Positions 7,295 through 15,980 of a stretch of DNA of 34,385 bases are shown here, in pieces (position 1 is the first letter of the stretch; every line of letters starts with the position of its first letter). The translations under genes were made by a program, and so were the position numbers. The notes below the pieces were generated by a model. It did no database searches. It was not told the DNA's origin and saw only the letters and a list, made by a program, of their open reading frames with translations. Origin of the DNA: Ornithinibacillus scapharcae TW25 (GTDB lineage Bacteria; Bacillota; Bacilli; Bacillales; Amphibacillaceae); NCBI RefSeq assembly GCF_000190475.1, contig NZ_AEWH01000026.1, forward strand, positions 1 through 34,385, given 5' to 3'.

Positions 7295-8716
7295 CTACAA
7301 CAAGCTTTTTCCTGCAATTCCTGGGTGTGTCATTTCATACGGGTCTAAGATAAGATTTAGCTCTTCCTCTGTTAAAACGCCGTATTTTAGACATAGTTCT
7401 CTTACAGATTGTCCGGATTTTATTGCTTCTGACGCTATTTGTGCAGCTCGTTCGTATCCAATATGAGGATTAACCGCTGTAATAACTCCAACGCTTTTTT
7501 CTACATATTCTTTCAAACGATCTTCATTAGCAGTTATGCCTCTAACACAGTAATCCGTAAATGAACGGAAAGCATTATTCATAATACTAATAGACTGTAA
7601 AAGATTAAATACTAGAACAGGCTCCATCACATTTAGTTCAAACTGACCTGCTTCGGAAGCAAGGCTAATGGTCTGATCATTCCCAATCACTTGAAAAGCT
7701 ACTTGGTTAATCAATTCTGGCATAACTGGATTTACCTTTCCAGGCATAATGGAAGAACCTGGCTGTCTAGCAGGTAATGTTATCTCAGCTAATCCTGCTC
7801 TTGGTCCTGAGGCCATTAGACGGATATCATTCGCAATCTTAGACATGTTCATCATACTGATTTTCAAGGCTGAAGAAACTTCCGTATAGGCATCTGTATT
7901 TTGTGTCGCATCCACTAAATGCTCTGTCCCCACAAGTGGCAGACCACTAATATCCGCTAAATACTTCAACACATTTTCAATGTAATACGGATCAGCATTT
8001 AACCCTGTCCCTACAGCAGTTGCCCCCATATTTAATTCATACAAATGCTGCCGTGATTGCTTAATTCGTTTAATATCACGAGCAATAACACGGCTATATG
8101 CTTCAAATTCTTGGCCAAGACGAATTGGTACAGCATCTTGAAGATGCGTACGCCCCATTTTAATTACATCACTGAATTCAACGGCCTTTTGTTCAAAAAC
8201 AAGCCGCATTTCCTCCATCGTAAGGATTAGCTTCTCCATTAAATTCAAGACCGAAATATGGATAGCTGTCGGAAAGGCATCATTTGTTGATTGTGACATA
8301 TTCACATGTGTATTCGGACTACAAATAGAATAATTCCCTTTATCTTTTCCGAGTATTTCAATCGCACGATTAGCAATGACTTCATTAACATTCATATTAA
8401 TCGAGGTTCCTGCTCCACCTTGGATAGGATCTACGATTATTTGGTCATGCCATTTTCCCTCTATCAGTTCACTCGCTGCCTGAATCATTGCTTCACCGAT
8501 ATCGGCATTTAGACGTTTACTATCCATGTTCGCTAGAGCAGCAGCTTTTTTTACCATTGCCATTGCGTTAATTAATTCCTCATGAATACGGTACCCAGTA
8601 ATTGGAAAGTTTTCAACCGCACGTAAGGTTTGAATGCCATAATAAGCTTCATTTGGCACTTCTCTTTCACCTAGAAAATCCTTCTCAATACGTGTTTCAT
8701 TCATTGTAACTGCCAT
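7295..8716 (-). CDS. aspA: Aspartate ammonia-lyase
   Basis: The 473-residue protein matches the class II fumarase/aspartase superfamily in length. The opening RIEKDFLGEREVPNEAYYG is typical of aspartase, with GGAGTSINMNVNEVIANRA at about 100-118 and MGRTHLQDAVP at about 187-197. The signature loop GSSIMPGKVNP at 320-330 carries the catalytic serine. The enzyme reversibly converts L-aspartate to fumarate and ammonia in the cytoplasm. Fumarase C is the alternative, but the N terminus favours aspartase. The start at 8716 follows AAGGAGATATTAAAAC. A promoter lies 70-100 bases upstream (8788-8815), so the gene is independent of the upstream yitT-like gene. No asparaginase gene is adjacent, unlike the ansAB operon of Bacillus subtilis. 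Confidence 0.92.
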   Translation of the reverse strand: MAVTMNETRIEKDFLGEREVPNEAYYGIQTLRAVENFPITGYRIHEELINAMAMVKKAAALANMDSKRLNADIGEAMIQAASELIEGKWHDQIIVDPIQGGAGTSINMNVNEVIANRAIEILGKDKGNYSICSPNTHVNMSQSTNDAFPTAIHISVLNLMEKLILTMEEMRLVFEQKAVEFSDVIKMGRTHLQDAVPIRLGQEFEAYSRVIARDIKRIKQSRQHLYELNMGATAVGTGLNADPYYIENVLKYLADISGLPLVGTEHLVDATQNTDAYTEVSSALKISMMNMSKIANDIRLMASGPRAGLAEITLPARQPGSSIMPGKVNPVMPELINQVAFQVIGNDQTISLASEAGQFELNVMEPVLVFNLLQSISIMNNAFRSFTDYCVRGITANEDRLKEYVEKSVGVITAVNPHIGYERAAQIASEAIKSGQSVRELCLKYGVLTEEELNLILDPYEMTHPGIAGKSLL

Positions 8717-8787
8717 GTTTTAATATCTCCTTAATTCATCATCTATCTTAAGCTTCTCATGAAGATAAATATGTTTCTACGAGGCTA

Positions 8788-8815
8788 ATTATAGAACTTA
8801 TATAGGAAAAATCAA
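8788..8815 (-). promoter_or_regulatory. aspA promoter
   Basis: On the minus strand TTGATT (8810-8815) and TATAAT (8788-8793) are separated by 16 bp. The predicted leader is about 70 bases. Confidence 0.65.
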
Positions 8816-8888
8816 GGAGTAAAATCGAATTTACACAACTTGGTTTTAGTTTCTTTAATTGACAGTTGACAGCCATGAAAGACTAATC

Positions 8889-9695
8889 CTAATTCTTAGC
8901 AAACTCCCCGTCCACTTCTACCGTTTTGTAAATATTGATAAACGCCTTTTTATCATGGCTTCGGACAATCTTTTTAATTTGCATGGTTTCATAGCGGGTC
9001 ACGACTGTCATTAAGATTTGTTTACTCTCTTTTGTATAGCCACCCACACCCTCAGTAATCGTTATTCCTCGATAAATAGATTCAATGAGGTCTTTTCTAA
9101 TTGCCTCTCCTTCTGTCGTAACAATCTGCATCGTTAATTTAATGTGGTTTGTGTAAACAGCATCAAGGGATTTACCGGTAATATAAATAGACAACATCGT
9201 ATATAACGCAATATTCCAGTCAAATGCAAACCCTGAAATTAATACAATAACACCATTCATCGCTGTTAAAGAAAGACCAACACTAATATTGGTTGTTCGA
9301 GAAAGGATAATCGCAATGATATCCAATCCGCCCGAAGTACCAGAATACTTCATAATTAATCCAATTCCCACTCCGCTAATGACCCCACCAAAAATAACAG
9401 AAAGTAATGTGTTATCAGCAATTGGAGCAACCGGTATGATATATAAAAATATAGATAGTGATACAACACAAAGCAATGTGTTTAGCGTGATGGTCTTCCC
9501 TAGCTTAAAATATCCCAATAGAAGTAATGGTACGTTAAGTAGAAAGTTCATGAACCCGATATCGAACGGTGTAATTAATCCAATTAGGATCGCAATACCG
9601 CTTATACCACTACTCAATACTCCGTAAGGTACTAAGAAGTTATTAAAACCAAACGCAATGATAAGTGATCCCAATATAACAATAAAATATTTCAT
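8889..9695 (-). CDS. YitT-family membrane protein (DUF2179)
   Basis: The 268-residue protein has five or six hydrophobic segments in its first 180 residues, with IIAFGFNNFLVPYGVLSSGISGIA and MKYSGTSGGLDIIA as typical YitT motifs. A soluble C-terminal DUF2179 domain follows (about 205-268; RGITITEGVGGYTKESKQIL). Such proteins are widespread membrane proteins of bacilli with no settled function; transport has been suggested. The start at 9695 is chosen because GGAGGT lies upstream of it and inside the frame if the ATG at 9713 were used. It has no clear own terminator before the aspA promoter. Confidence 0.9.
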   Translation of the reverse strand: MKYFIVILGSLIIAFGFNNFLVPYGVLSSGISGIAILIGLITPFDIGFMNFLLNVPLLLLGYFKLGKTITLNTLLCVVSLSIFLYIIPVAPIADNTLLSVIFGGVISGVGIGLIMKYSGTSGGLDIIAIILSRTTNISVGLSLTAMNGVIVLISGFAFDWNIALYTMLSIYITGKSLDAVYTNHIKLTMQIVTTEGEAIRKDLIESIYRGITITEGVGGYTKESKQILMTVVTRYETMQIKKIVRSHDKKAFINIYKTVEVDGEFAKN

Positions 9696-9768
9696 ACCTA
9701 GTTGAACCTCCATTCTAGTTGTAAAACGTGATGAAAAATAATACTATCAGTTAGAAGAGGACGATATT

Positions 9769-9982
9769 ATGTTAACGAATCGCCTGAAACTTATGTATGA
9801 AAAAACTCGCCCCAAAATTAGGGACGAGCTTGTCTCGTTAAACCACCCATATTCCGTTAGATTTGCAAGTGGAAACTAATCAACACTTCCCAACAAGTAC
9901 TTCCTTATATGATGAAGAAGGCCAACATATTCTCTATGAAACTTGCATCTCTGAGGTGTTTTTCAGAAAGAAACACATTTAG
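9769..9982 (+). pseudogene. Possible decayed small gene in the 9714-10113 gap
   Basis: A frame from 9769 (GAAGAGG before the ATG) codes 36 residues (opening MLTNRLKLMYEK) to a stop at 9877-9879. The +1 frame then reads on as a protein-like stretch (LDLQVETNQHF, SLYDEEGQHILYETC) to a stop at 9980-9982. Joined by one frameshift near 9845-9875 they would give a protein of roughly 70 residues. I recognise no family. A minus-strand terminator lies inside the first part, which argues against a real gene. The rest of the gap (9983-10113) shows nothing. Confidence 0.25.
9800..9828 (-). terminator. Minus-strand terminator far from any gene end
   Basis: CTCGTCCC and GGGGCGAG pair around a 7-base loop and are followed on the minus strand by six T. 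It is about 290 bases downstream of the LysR stop, the nearest minus-strand gene. Either the LysR transcript has a long tail, or a gene was lost between them. Confidence 0.7.
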
Positions 9983-10113
9983 GTTCCTTTCTTACTTTAA
10001 CTCATCACTGACTTTTTATTATTAATTAAGTAATCTATCAAACATGAATAGTGGATGTCAATATAATTACCCGATATAGTTTTATTGGAAATATTTCTTT
10101 ATTTTAGTTTTTA

Positions 10114-11001
10114 TTACAGTTGACTTTGGATGTTTTCCACGAAGTTCTTAGCAGCATGGGATAAGGGGACATTTTTTAGATAGCAAATCCCTATATTTCT
10201 TTTTGGAATTTCCTCTTCTAGCTTCAACTCATATAGGTCTCCTCTTGCTAAATAATCACTCGCAAACTCTTTTATCACACAGGACACACCTAAGTTTATT
10301 TTCGTGAATTCTAATACTAAATCATAGGAGCCAAGTTCAAAAACCGGTGCGACCTGATATCCGTACTTTTTTAAGAAATTCTCCACAAACATTCTGGAGT
10401 TAGATTTCCTTTCTAGGAAAATTAACGGAAGTTCCATCAAGTTTTCCAGGCTAATTGGTTTTTCTGTTAATGATTTATACTTCTCACCACAGACAAACGT
10501 ATCTTGGATTTCCTTACACGGTATCACATCAAGCTGATCATCTTGAACAGGCAGATTACATATCCCGACATCTGCTTTTCCGGATTTAATCAAATTGATA
10601 ATTTCCGATGTGGTTCGATTTAGGATATTAAGCGTGATACCTGGGTATTTTTCATGAAACTGTTCTAAATAGGGCAATAAGAAATATCGGGATATCGTAT
10701 CACCTACTCCAATACGAAGCTCCCCGGTTTTTAATGTTTTATATTCAAATAGCTTATCCTCAGCAACTTGGATGATACCTAATGCAGACTGTACATGCTC
10801 ATGTAATAGAATCCCTTCAGAAGTTAATTCAACACCCCTAGACGTTCGATTAAACAGTTGGATAGACAATTCTTTCTCCAGCTTAGAAATAGCCTGACTA
10901 ACCGCTGATTGCGTCATATAGAGTTCCTGGGCAGCTTTCGAAAAACTATTATGATGACTAACAACATGAAATATACGATATAAATCCAGTTTCCCAATCA
11001 T
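10114..11001 (-). CDS. LysR-family transcriptional regulator
   Basis: The 295-residue protein has a winged helix-turn-helix in the first 60 residues (FSKAAQELYMTQSAVSQAISKLEKEL, then LFNRTSRGVELTSEG). A two-lobe effector-binding domain spans about 90-290 (GELRIGVGDTISRYFLLPYL). This is the standard LysR length and layout. These proteins usually control a divergent gene and their own promoter in response to a small molecule. The divergent neighbour, 131 bases away, is the CofE-like gene. The ATG at 11001 follows AAGGAGTGTTAAT. The effector is unknown. Confidence 0.92.
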   Translation of the reverse strand: MIGKLDLYRIFHVVSHHNSFSKAAQELYMTQSAVSQAISKLEKELSIQLFNRTSRGVELTSEGILLHEHVQSALGIIQVAEDKLFEYKTLKTGELRIGVGDTISRYFLLPYLEQFHEKYPGITLNILNRTTSEIINLIKSGKADVGICNLPVQDDQLDVIPCKEIQDTFVCGEKYKSLTEKPISLENLMELPLIFLERKSNSRMFVENFLKKYGYQVAPVFELGSYDLVLEFTKINLGVSCVIKEFASDYLARGDLYELKLEEEIPKRNIGICYLKNVPLSHAAKNFVENIQSQL

Positions 11002-11012
11002 ATTAACACTCC

Positions 11013-11030
11013 TTATAGGTGATATTATAA
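11013..11030. promoter_or_regulatory. Possible LysR box
   Basis: TTATA-N8-TATAA is an inverted repeat of the T-N11-A kind in the gap between the lysR-type gene and the CofE-like gene, beside the lysR start. In such AT-rich sequence it could arise by chance. Confidence 0.3.
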
Positions 11031-11132
11031 ATATTAATTTTACTTATAGCAATAACAGGAGTATAGTTACATAGGGTTGATTAAATAATAATGATAAGAA
11101 ATTTTAAACTCATACCCTGAGGAGAGATCATA

Positions 11133-12323
11133 TTGGAAAGAGTAGTTGGAACAGTTGTACGCGGACTTCGCGGACCAATCATTAACACTGGAGATAACAT
11201 TGAAGAGATTGTAGTCAATACAGTATTAAACACTGCTAAAGTAGAAGGTTTTTCTATAGAGGACCGTGACATTGTAACGATCACAGAATCTATTGTTGCT
11301 CGTGCACAAGGAAACTATGCAACAATTGATGACATTGCAACCGATGTTAAGGCGAAGTTTGGAGAAACGAAAGTAGGCGTCATCTTCCCAATTCTAAGCC
11401 GTAATCGTTTTTCAAATTTACTAAAAGGGATTGCGAGAGGCACAAAAAGTGTTGTACTAATGCTTAGCTACCCTGCAGATGAAGTAGGGAACCATCTTGT
11501 CGATATTGATGAACTAGATGTGAAAGGAATCAATCCGTGGACAGATGTACTAACAGAAGCAGACTTCCGTCAACATTTTGGCAATAAGAAACACCCGTTT
11601 ACTGGGGTTGATTATATCGAATATTATAAAGGATTAATAGAAGCAGAAGGTGTAACTTGCGAAGTCATCTTCTCTAACAATCCGAAAACTATTTTAGACT
11701 ATACGAAGAACGTCCTCACATGTGACATTCACTCTCGGTTCAGAACAAAACGTATTTTAACGAATAATGGTGCTGAGAAAGTATTTGGACTGGATGACAT
11801 TCTAACAGAGTCCATTAACGGCAGTGGCTTTAATGAAGATTATGGTCTACTTGGATCGAACAAGTCTACGGAAGAAAGTGTGAAGCTTTTCCCGAATAAC
11901 TGCCAACCAATCGTTGATGGTATTCAAGAAAAATTAAAAGAAGCAACTGGTAAAACAGTGGAAGTAATGGTGTATGGTGATGGGGCATTTAAGGACCCTG
12001 TCGGCCAAATTTGGGAGCTTGCAGACCCAGTTGTATCACCTGCTTACACTTCTGGTCTTGAAGGCACTCCTAATGAAGTGAAATTAAAATATCTAGCAGA
12101 TAACAATTTCTCTCACTTACGTGGTGAAGAGTTAAAACAAGCAATTTCCGAGTACATTCAAAATAAAAACGAAGACCTAGTAGGCGCTATGGAAGCACAG
12201 GGAACAACACCTCGCAGACTTACTGATTTAATCGGCTCATTGTCGGACTTAACCTCTGGTAGCGGTGATAAAGGTACACCAATGATATATATCCAAGGTT
12301 ATTTTGATAATTATACAAAGTAG
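11133..12323 (+). CDS. CofE-like protein (F420-0:glutamate ligase family)
   Basis: The 396-residue protein begins VVGTVVRGLRGPIINTGDNI, followed by DIVTITESIVARAQGNYAT. This is the pattern of the coenzyme F420-0:gamma-glutamyl ligase fold (CofE, PF01996). CofE adds glutamates to F420-0 with GTP. This protein is about 150 residues longer than typical CofE (about 250). Bacilli are not known to make F420, and no other F420 gene is in the window, so the substrate is probably something else. It starts at TTG 11133 after TGAGGAGAG. It is divergent from a LysR regulator and ends at a strong terminator, so the two form one regulated unit. The fold assignment is fairly sure; the reaction is not known. 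Confidence 0.78.
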   Translation: MERVVGTVVRGLRGPIINTGDNIEEIVVNTVLNTAKVEGFSIEDRDIVTITESIVARAQGNYATIDDIATDVKAKFGETKVGVIFPILSRNRFSNLLKGIARGTKSVVLMLSYPADEVGNHLVDIDELDVKGINPWTDVLTEADFRQHFGNKKHPFTGVDYIEYYKGLIEAEGVTCEVIFSNNPKTILDYTKNVLTCDIHSRFRTKRILTNNGAEKVFGLDDILTESINGSGFNEDYGLLGSNKSTEESVKLFPNNCQPIVDGIQEKLKEATGKTVEVMVYGDGAFKDPVGQIWELADPVVSPAYTSGLEGTPNEVKLKYLADNNFSHLRGEELKQAISEYIQNKNEDLVGAMEAQGTTPRRLTDLIGSLSDLTSGSGDKGTPMIYIQGYFDNYTK

Positions 12324-12332
12324 GATTGGTAG

Positions 12333-12364
12333 AGATGCATTTCTTAATTGAAATGCATCTTTTT
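12333..12364 (+). terminator. Terminator of the CofE-like gene
   Basis: A perfect 11-bp stem (AGATGCATTTC with GAAATGCATCT), a 6-base loop and a T run lie 10 bases after the stop codon. Confidence 0.9.
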
Positions 12365-12464
12365 ATATGCGTTGATTACTTCCAAATGATAGGATAAAAG
12401 GTAACATCTAGAATAGTTGTAAGGTGACTCACCAGACTTCAAGTAGATAAGGAGAATGAATATA

Positions 12465-12953
12465 ATGACAGAATATGGTACACTACATCATTTAAACGGT
12501 CAGTATGCTTTAAAATTTGAACGGTTTATTCCTCATCATCCAAAAGAAGTTTTCCGAATCCTTATAAATCCTACTATATTCACCAAATGGTACCCTTTCG
12601 CTACTGGGGAGATGGATCTCAAGCTTGGTGGTAAGATTGCCTTCGATGATGGCGAAGGAACGACTTATCACGGTATCATCACAGAGTTAGAAGCCCCCTA
12701 TTTATTTGGTTTCCGTGAAGTGGAAGATCTGATAAGCATTTCTTTACAGGAGGAAGATAACGGGTGTCGATTGATTTTCACTCACACGTTTAACGATAGC
12801 GCATGGGTAGTTCCTACTGCTGCAGGTTGGCATAGGTGTCTGGATGTACTTAGCCAGCTCATCAACGGACAACCAGTCGAATGGAAAGATAACACAGCTG
12901 AATTAAAGGAGTTCTATCAAAAGGTGGTTAATGGTGGCAACGATGGATACTAA
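12465..12953 (+). CDS. SRPBCC (AHSA1/START-like) family protein
   Basis: The 162-residue protein shows the usual pattern of the AHSA1-like branch of the SRPBCC fold: FERFIPHHPKEVFRILINP, WYPFATGEMDLKLGGKIAF, and GCRLIFTHTF followed by a helix AAGWHRCLDVLSQLI. These cytoplasmic proteins have a deep hydrophobic pocket; the ligand is not predictable. The start at 12465 is chosen because AAGGAG at 12449-12454 is only one base before the ATG at 12456 but 10 bases before this one. It is a single-gene unit. Confidence 0.85.
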   Translation: MTEYGTLHHLNGQYALKFERFIPHHPKEVFRILINPTIFTKWYPFATGEMDLKLGGKIAFDDGEGTTYHGIITELEAPYLFGFREVEDLISISLQEEDNGCRLIFTHTFNDSAWVVPTAAGWHRCLDVLSQLINGQPVEWKDNTAELKEFYQKVVNGGNDGY

Positions 12954-12970
12954 ATATCCTCTCCTATCAG

Positions 12971-13003
12971 GACGCTCTTATTTCATAAGAGGCGTCTTTC
13001 TTA
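12971..13003 (+). terminator. Terminator of the SRPBCC gene
   Basis: GACGCTCTTAT pairs with ATAAGAGGCGTC (one bulged G) and is followed by TTTCTT. The remaining gap to 13237 is AT-rich. It holds only a perfect TATAAT (13202-13207) without a good -35, and a TTGACA at 13156 too far away to pair with it. Confidence 0.75.
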
Positions 13004-13237
13004 TTCCTTCAACTTAATATTATTCCACACTCATGACAGAAATCCTCTAAACTGGTTCAAAAATAAAAACATTGCCCCATAAATCTATTTCGTTATTCGA
13101 AATAATAGTTACTTAAGTAGTAATAACTTCTTTTAAACTAAGGACTTTTCCCTAATTGACAATTAATTCTAAATAATCATGCAACAATAGAGTTACTCCC
13201 CTATAATAGAGACCAATACGTTATAGGAGGGATATAA

Positions 13238-14899
13238 ATGAGTAAGAAAAAACTACTTCCAGCAATTCTACTATCCACAGCGTTTCTAGCAGGAACTCTA
13301 TCACCAAGTGCCATCTTAGCAAATCCCCATGATAAAGCAGATTCCATCGAGGTACAAGCCCCAAAAGCATGGAACGAAAAAGCAAATGTCCCCATCTTTG
13401 TTAAGGAAAAAAACACAGCAAAATATGAATCTAGTAATGCAGCCAATGCGCTAGATTACTTGAGTAAACAGGAAGCCAAACTTGGTCTCAAAAACCCAAA
13501 GCAGAATCTAAAGGTAAAATCCATCGAGAAAGATAGTCTCGGTATGACACATATTCGTTTTGAACAAACAAAGAACAATGTAAAGGTAGACGGTGCTGAG
13601 CTTGTTGTCCATTTCAATAAAGATCATCAAGTCGTCAGTGTAAATGGACATGTTAACCAGCTAGCATTAGAGGATACCAAACTAACAACTAATACCTCCG
13701 TTTCAAAGGATATCGCAATAAAAGAGGCAAAGTCCTCTGTCAAAGCTCCATTAGATCTCGCCTTTGATCCGATTACGGAGTTGGTAGTTTATCCATTCGA
13801 AGGAAAGAACCATGTGGTGTACAAAGTTAATCTAACATTTCTAGGTGATGAGCCTGGAAACTGGTTTGTGTACGTTGACGCCCAAACCGGGAAAGTCGTT
13901 GATAAGATTAATGCGTTATTACATGCAGACGAGGTGAAGAAAAAACATCATAATGGCGTGGGGATAGGGGTTCATGGACAATTAAGACATCTCCACACTA
14001 CTCAAGAGGTGGCACCTGGCATGCCTACTGTCTTCAAACTATATGATGAATCCCATGAAAACCTGGAAGGAATCTACACTCTTGACTACAATACAGGGGA
14101 AATTTTTTCAAACAAAAGCTCATCCTGGAAAGATCCATATGTAGCACCTGCGGTTGATGCTCACTACAATTCCGAAAAGGTTTATGACTATTATCTAGAG
14201 GAGCATGGTAGAAACTCTCTGGATGGTAATGGTATGGCGATTATTTCATATGTACATGTTGGTACGAATTATAATAACGCATTCTGGAATGGACGCTATA
14301 TGGCTTATGGTGATGGAGACGGCGAATTCATGGTTCCATTATCAGCAGGGCTAGATGTTGCGGCTCATGAAATGACACATGGTGTGATCACCCATACAGC
14401 AAACCTTCAATATCGCTTCCAGTCCGGGGCATTGAACGAGTCCTTTGCGGATGTTTTTGGTGCATTGATTGATGCAGATGATTGGGAGATGGGTGAAGAC
14501 ATTATGGCACCTGCCGCTAAAGCAGAAGGCAGAATAGCTTTACGTAGCCTAAGTAACCCAGATCAATTCCCAGTATCCGAAGAACGAGCACCATATGGAG
14601 ATGGTTACTATCCAGAACATATGGATGAGTACTATGATATGCCAGCTCGAGTGGATAACGGCGGAGTTCATGTTAATTCATCCATTACCAACCATGCAGC
14701 ATACTTAATCGGTGAACAAATTGGCAAAGAAAAGCTTGGTCAAATTTATTACCGTGCACTAACCGTCTACCTAACACCTACCTCTGACTTTAGTGATGCA
14801 CGGAATGCATTAGTTCAATCTGCAGTAGATATTTATGGAGATGGAAGCCCTGAGACAGCTGCGGTTGAGAGTGGATTTGATCAAGTCGGTATTTATTAA
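13238..14899 (+). CDS. Secreted M4 neutral metalloprotease (bacillolysin type)
   Basis: The 553-residue preproprotein has a signal peptide (about 1-28: KKK, a hydrophobic core, then ILA-NP). An FTP/PepSY propeptide follows to about 225, then a thermolysin-like M4 domain. HEMTH at 377-381 and E401 form the zinc site; the spacing of 24 equals thermolysin H142-E166. H478 in DNGGVHVNS matches the transition-state histidine. Such enzymes mature by autocleavage outside the cell and degrade proteins for nutrition. AGGAGGGATATAA before the ATG supports the start. The length is normal for the family. It is a single gene with its own terminator; no dedicated regulator is next to it. Confidence 0.95.
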   Translation: MSKKKLLPAILLSTAFLAGTLSPSAILANPHDKADSIEVQAPKAWNEKANVPIFVKEKNTAKYESSNAANALDYLSKQEAKLGLKNPKQNLKVKSIEKDSLGMTHIRFEQTKNNVKVDGAELVVHFNKDHQVVSVNGHVNQLALEDTKLTTNTSVSKDIAIKEAKSSVKAPLDLAFDPITELVVYPFEGKNHVVYKVNLTFLGDEPGNWFVYVDAQTGKVVDKINALLHADEVKKKHHNGVGIGVHGQLRHLHTTQEVAPGMPTVFKLYDESHENLEGIYTLDYNTGEIFSNKSSSWKDPYVAPAVDAHYNSEKVYDYYLEEHGRNSLDGNGMAIISYVHVGTNYNNAFWNGRYMAYGDGDGEFMVPLSAGLDVAAHEMTHGVITHTANLQYRFQSGALNESFADVFGALIDADDWEMGEDIMAPAAKAEGRIALRSLSNPDQFPVSEERAPYGDGYYPEHMDEYYDMPARVDNGGVHVNSSITNHAAYLIGEQIGKEKLGQIYYRALTVYLTPTSDFSDARNALVQSAVDIYGDGSPETAAVESGFDQVGIY

Positions 14900-14908
14900 T
14901 AGGTGATT

Positions 14909-14942
14909 AAAGGAGCTTGAGTTATTACCAAGCTCCTTTTCC
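14909..14942 (+). terminator. Terminator of the M4 protease gene
   Basis: AAAGGAGCTTG pairs perfectly with CAAGCTCCTTT and is followed by T-rich sequence, 10 bases after the stop codon. Confidence 0.88.
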
Positions 14943-15067
14943 TGTTGGAACACAATTGTTTACCTAAAGATGAGATGAGTTGACTTACTTGTTATGGTGC
15001 TTTATCGTTTTTACCTTTACCAGAAAAGCAAAATCAGTTCCTCATACAATAATTTAGTTGCGCATAT

Positions 15068-15097
15068 TTGACATGCAACCTCCTGGTTGCGTATAAT
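15068..15097 (+). promoter_or_regulatory. ArsR-VOC promoter with operator palindrome in the spacer
   Basis: A perfect TTGACA (15068-15073) and a perfect TATAAT (15092-15097) are 18 bp apart. The spacer holds the perfect palindrome GCAACC-TCCT-GGTTGC (15075-15090). Repressor binding there would block RNA polymerase directly. A second GTTGCG word lies just upstream (15058-15063). The start codon at 15104 falls where transcription should begin. Confidence 0.8.
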
Positions 15098-15103
15098 CGA
15101 GAT

Positions 15104-15382
15104 ATGAATCTGGACAAAGACATTATTTTTAAAGCACTGGCCGATTCAACTCGACGGCTAATATTAGATGAACTATCTGAAAGTAATGAATTGACGTTAT
15201 ATGAACTTACTACGCGTCTCATTATGAAGCACGGTCTTTCCATTTCACGGCAGGCGATTTCAAAACATCTTTCAACATTAGAAGATGCGGGACTAGTAAC
15301 GTCAAAACGAAAGGGAAAATATCGAGTTCTTATGTTTAACAACGAACCATTGAAAGATTTACTGAAAGGATGGGTAGAGTAG
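15104..15382 (+). CDS. ArsR-type winged-helix repressor
   Basis: The 92-residue protein is one winged helix-turn-helix domain: IIFKALADSTRRLILDEL, SRQAISKHLSTLEDAGLV and a KRKGKYRVL wing. There is no metal-binding cysteine motif, so it belongs to the non-metal ArsR group. The start at 15104 is chosen because the in-frame TTG at 15068 is part of the -35 box. The ATG sits 6 bases after the -10 with no ribosome binding site, so translation is probably leaderless. The promoter spacer palindrome suggests it represses itself and the VOC gene downstream. Confidence 0.85.
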   Translation: MNLDKDIIFKALADSTRRLILDELSESNELTLYELTTRLIMKHGLSISRQAISKHLSTLEDAGLVTSKRKGKYRVLMFNNEPLKDLLKGWVE

Positions 15383-15482
15383 TATTAGTATTACAAATTA
15401 AAGAAGTATGCGTCTTCTCAGTTTAGCCAAAGATTATTAGTAGAGTACCTATATCGTAATAGTAAAAGGAGATTAAATTATA

Positions 15483-15869
15483 ATGAAAATCATTGTTACG
15501 AGTATTTTCGTTGAAGATCAAGATAAGGCATTAGAATTTTATACAAAAACACTAGGATTTGTCGTAAAGCATGATGTTCCCTCAGGAGCATATCGGTGGA
15601 TAACCGTAGTTTCACCAGATGCCAAGGACGGTACCGAACTTGTACTCGAACCAAATGAACATCCTGCTGCTCAGGAGTATCAAAAGAAATTATTTGCCGA
15701 TGGCATACCAGTAACAATGTTTGGTGTTCATGATATACAAGAAGAGTATCAACGACTAATGGATCACGGTGTAAGGTTTACGATGAAGCCGACCGAAATG
15801 GGCGATATCACAATAGCTGTATTTGACGATACATGTGGAAACCTTATTCAGATTATCGAGCAAAAATAA
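15483..15869 (+). CDS. VOC (glyoxalase-like) family protein
   Basis: The 128-residue protein has the paired beta-alpha-beta-beta-beta VOC fold: FVEDQDKALEFYTKTLGF, TELVLEP, GVHDIQEEYQRLMDHGV, and GNLIQIIE at the end. The usual first histidine ligand is absent, so the metal centre is uncertain. AAAGGAG precedes the ATG. It lies 100 bases after the ArsR gene with no terminator between, so the pair is probably an operon. ArsR-VOC pairs are common in bacteria and usually have unknown ligands. Confidence 0.87.
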   Translation: MKIIVTSIFVEDQDKALEFYTKTLGFVVKHDVPSGAYRWITVVSPDAKDGTELVLEPNEHPAAQEYQKKLFADGIPVTMFGVHDIQEEYQRLMDHGVRFTMKPTEMGDITIAVFDDTCGNLIQIIEQK

Positions 15870-15920
15870 CTACAAATGATTATATTTTGGTACTATACAG
15901 GATGATATTAAAAAAGATAA

Positions 15921-15946
15921 AAAGGACTTCTTGGTTGAAGTCCTTT
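15921..15946. terminator. Bidirectional terminator
   Basis: AAAGGACTTC and GAAGTCCTTT form a perfect 10-bp stem with a 6-base loop. A-rich sequence upstream makes it a good minus-strand terminator for the sensor kinase operon, and it also follows the VOC gene. Confidence 0.82.
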
Positions 15947-15980
15947 CATACAAATTCATTTTGTAACGTTATATCCATGT

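Noticed and set aside
8860-8873. Direct repeat TTGACAGTTGACA downstream of the yitT-like gene
   Set aside because: On the plus strand it points at no gene with a matching -10; probably chance.
15034-15342. 102-residue minus-strand frame over the ArsR gene
   Set aside because: It crosses the strong plus-strand promoter and the ArsR domain, which is clearly real.
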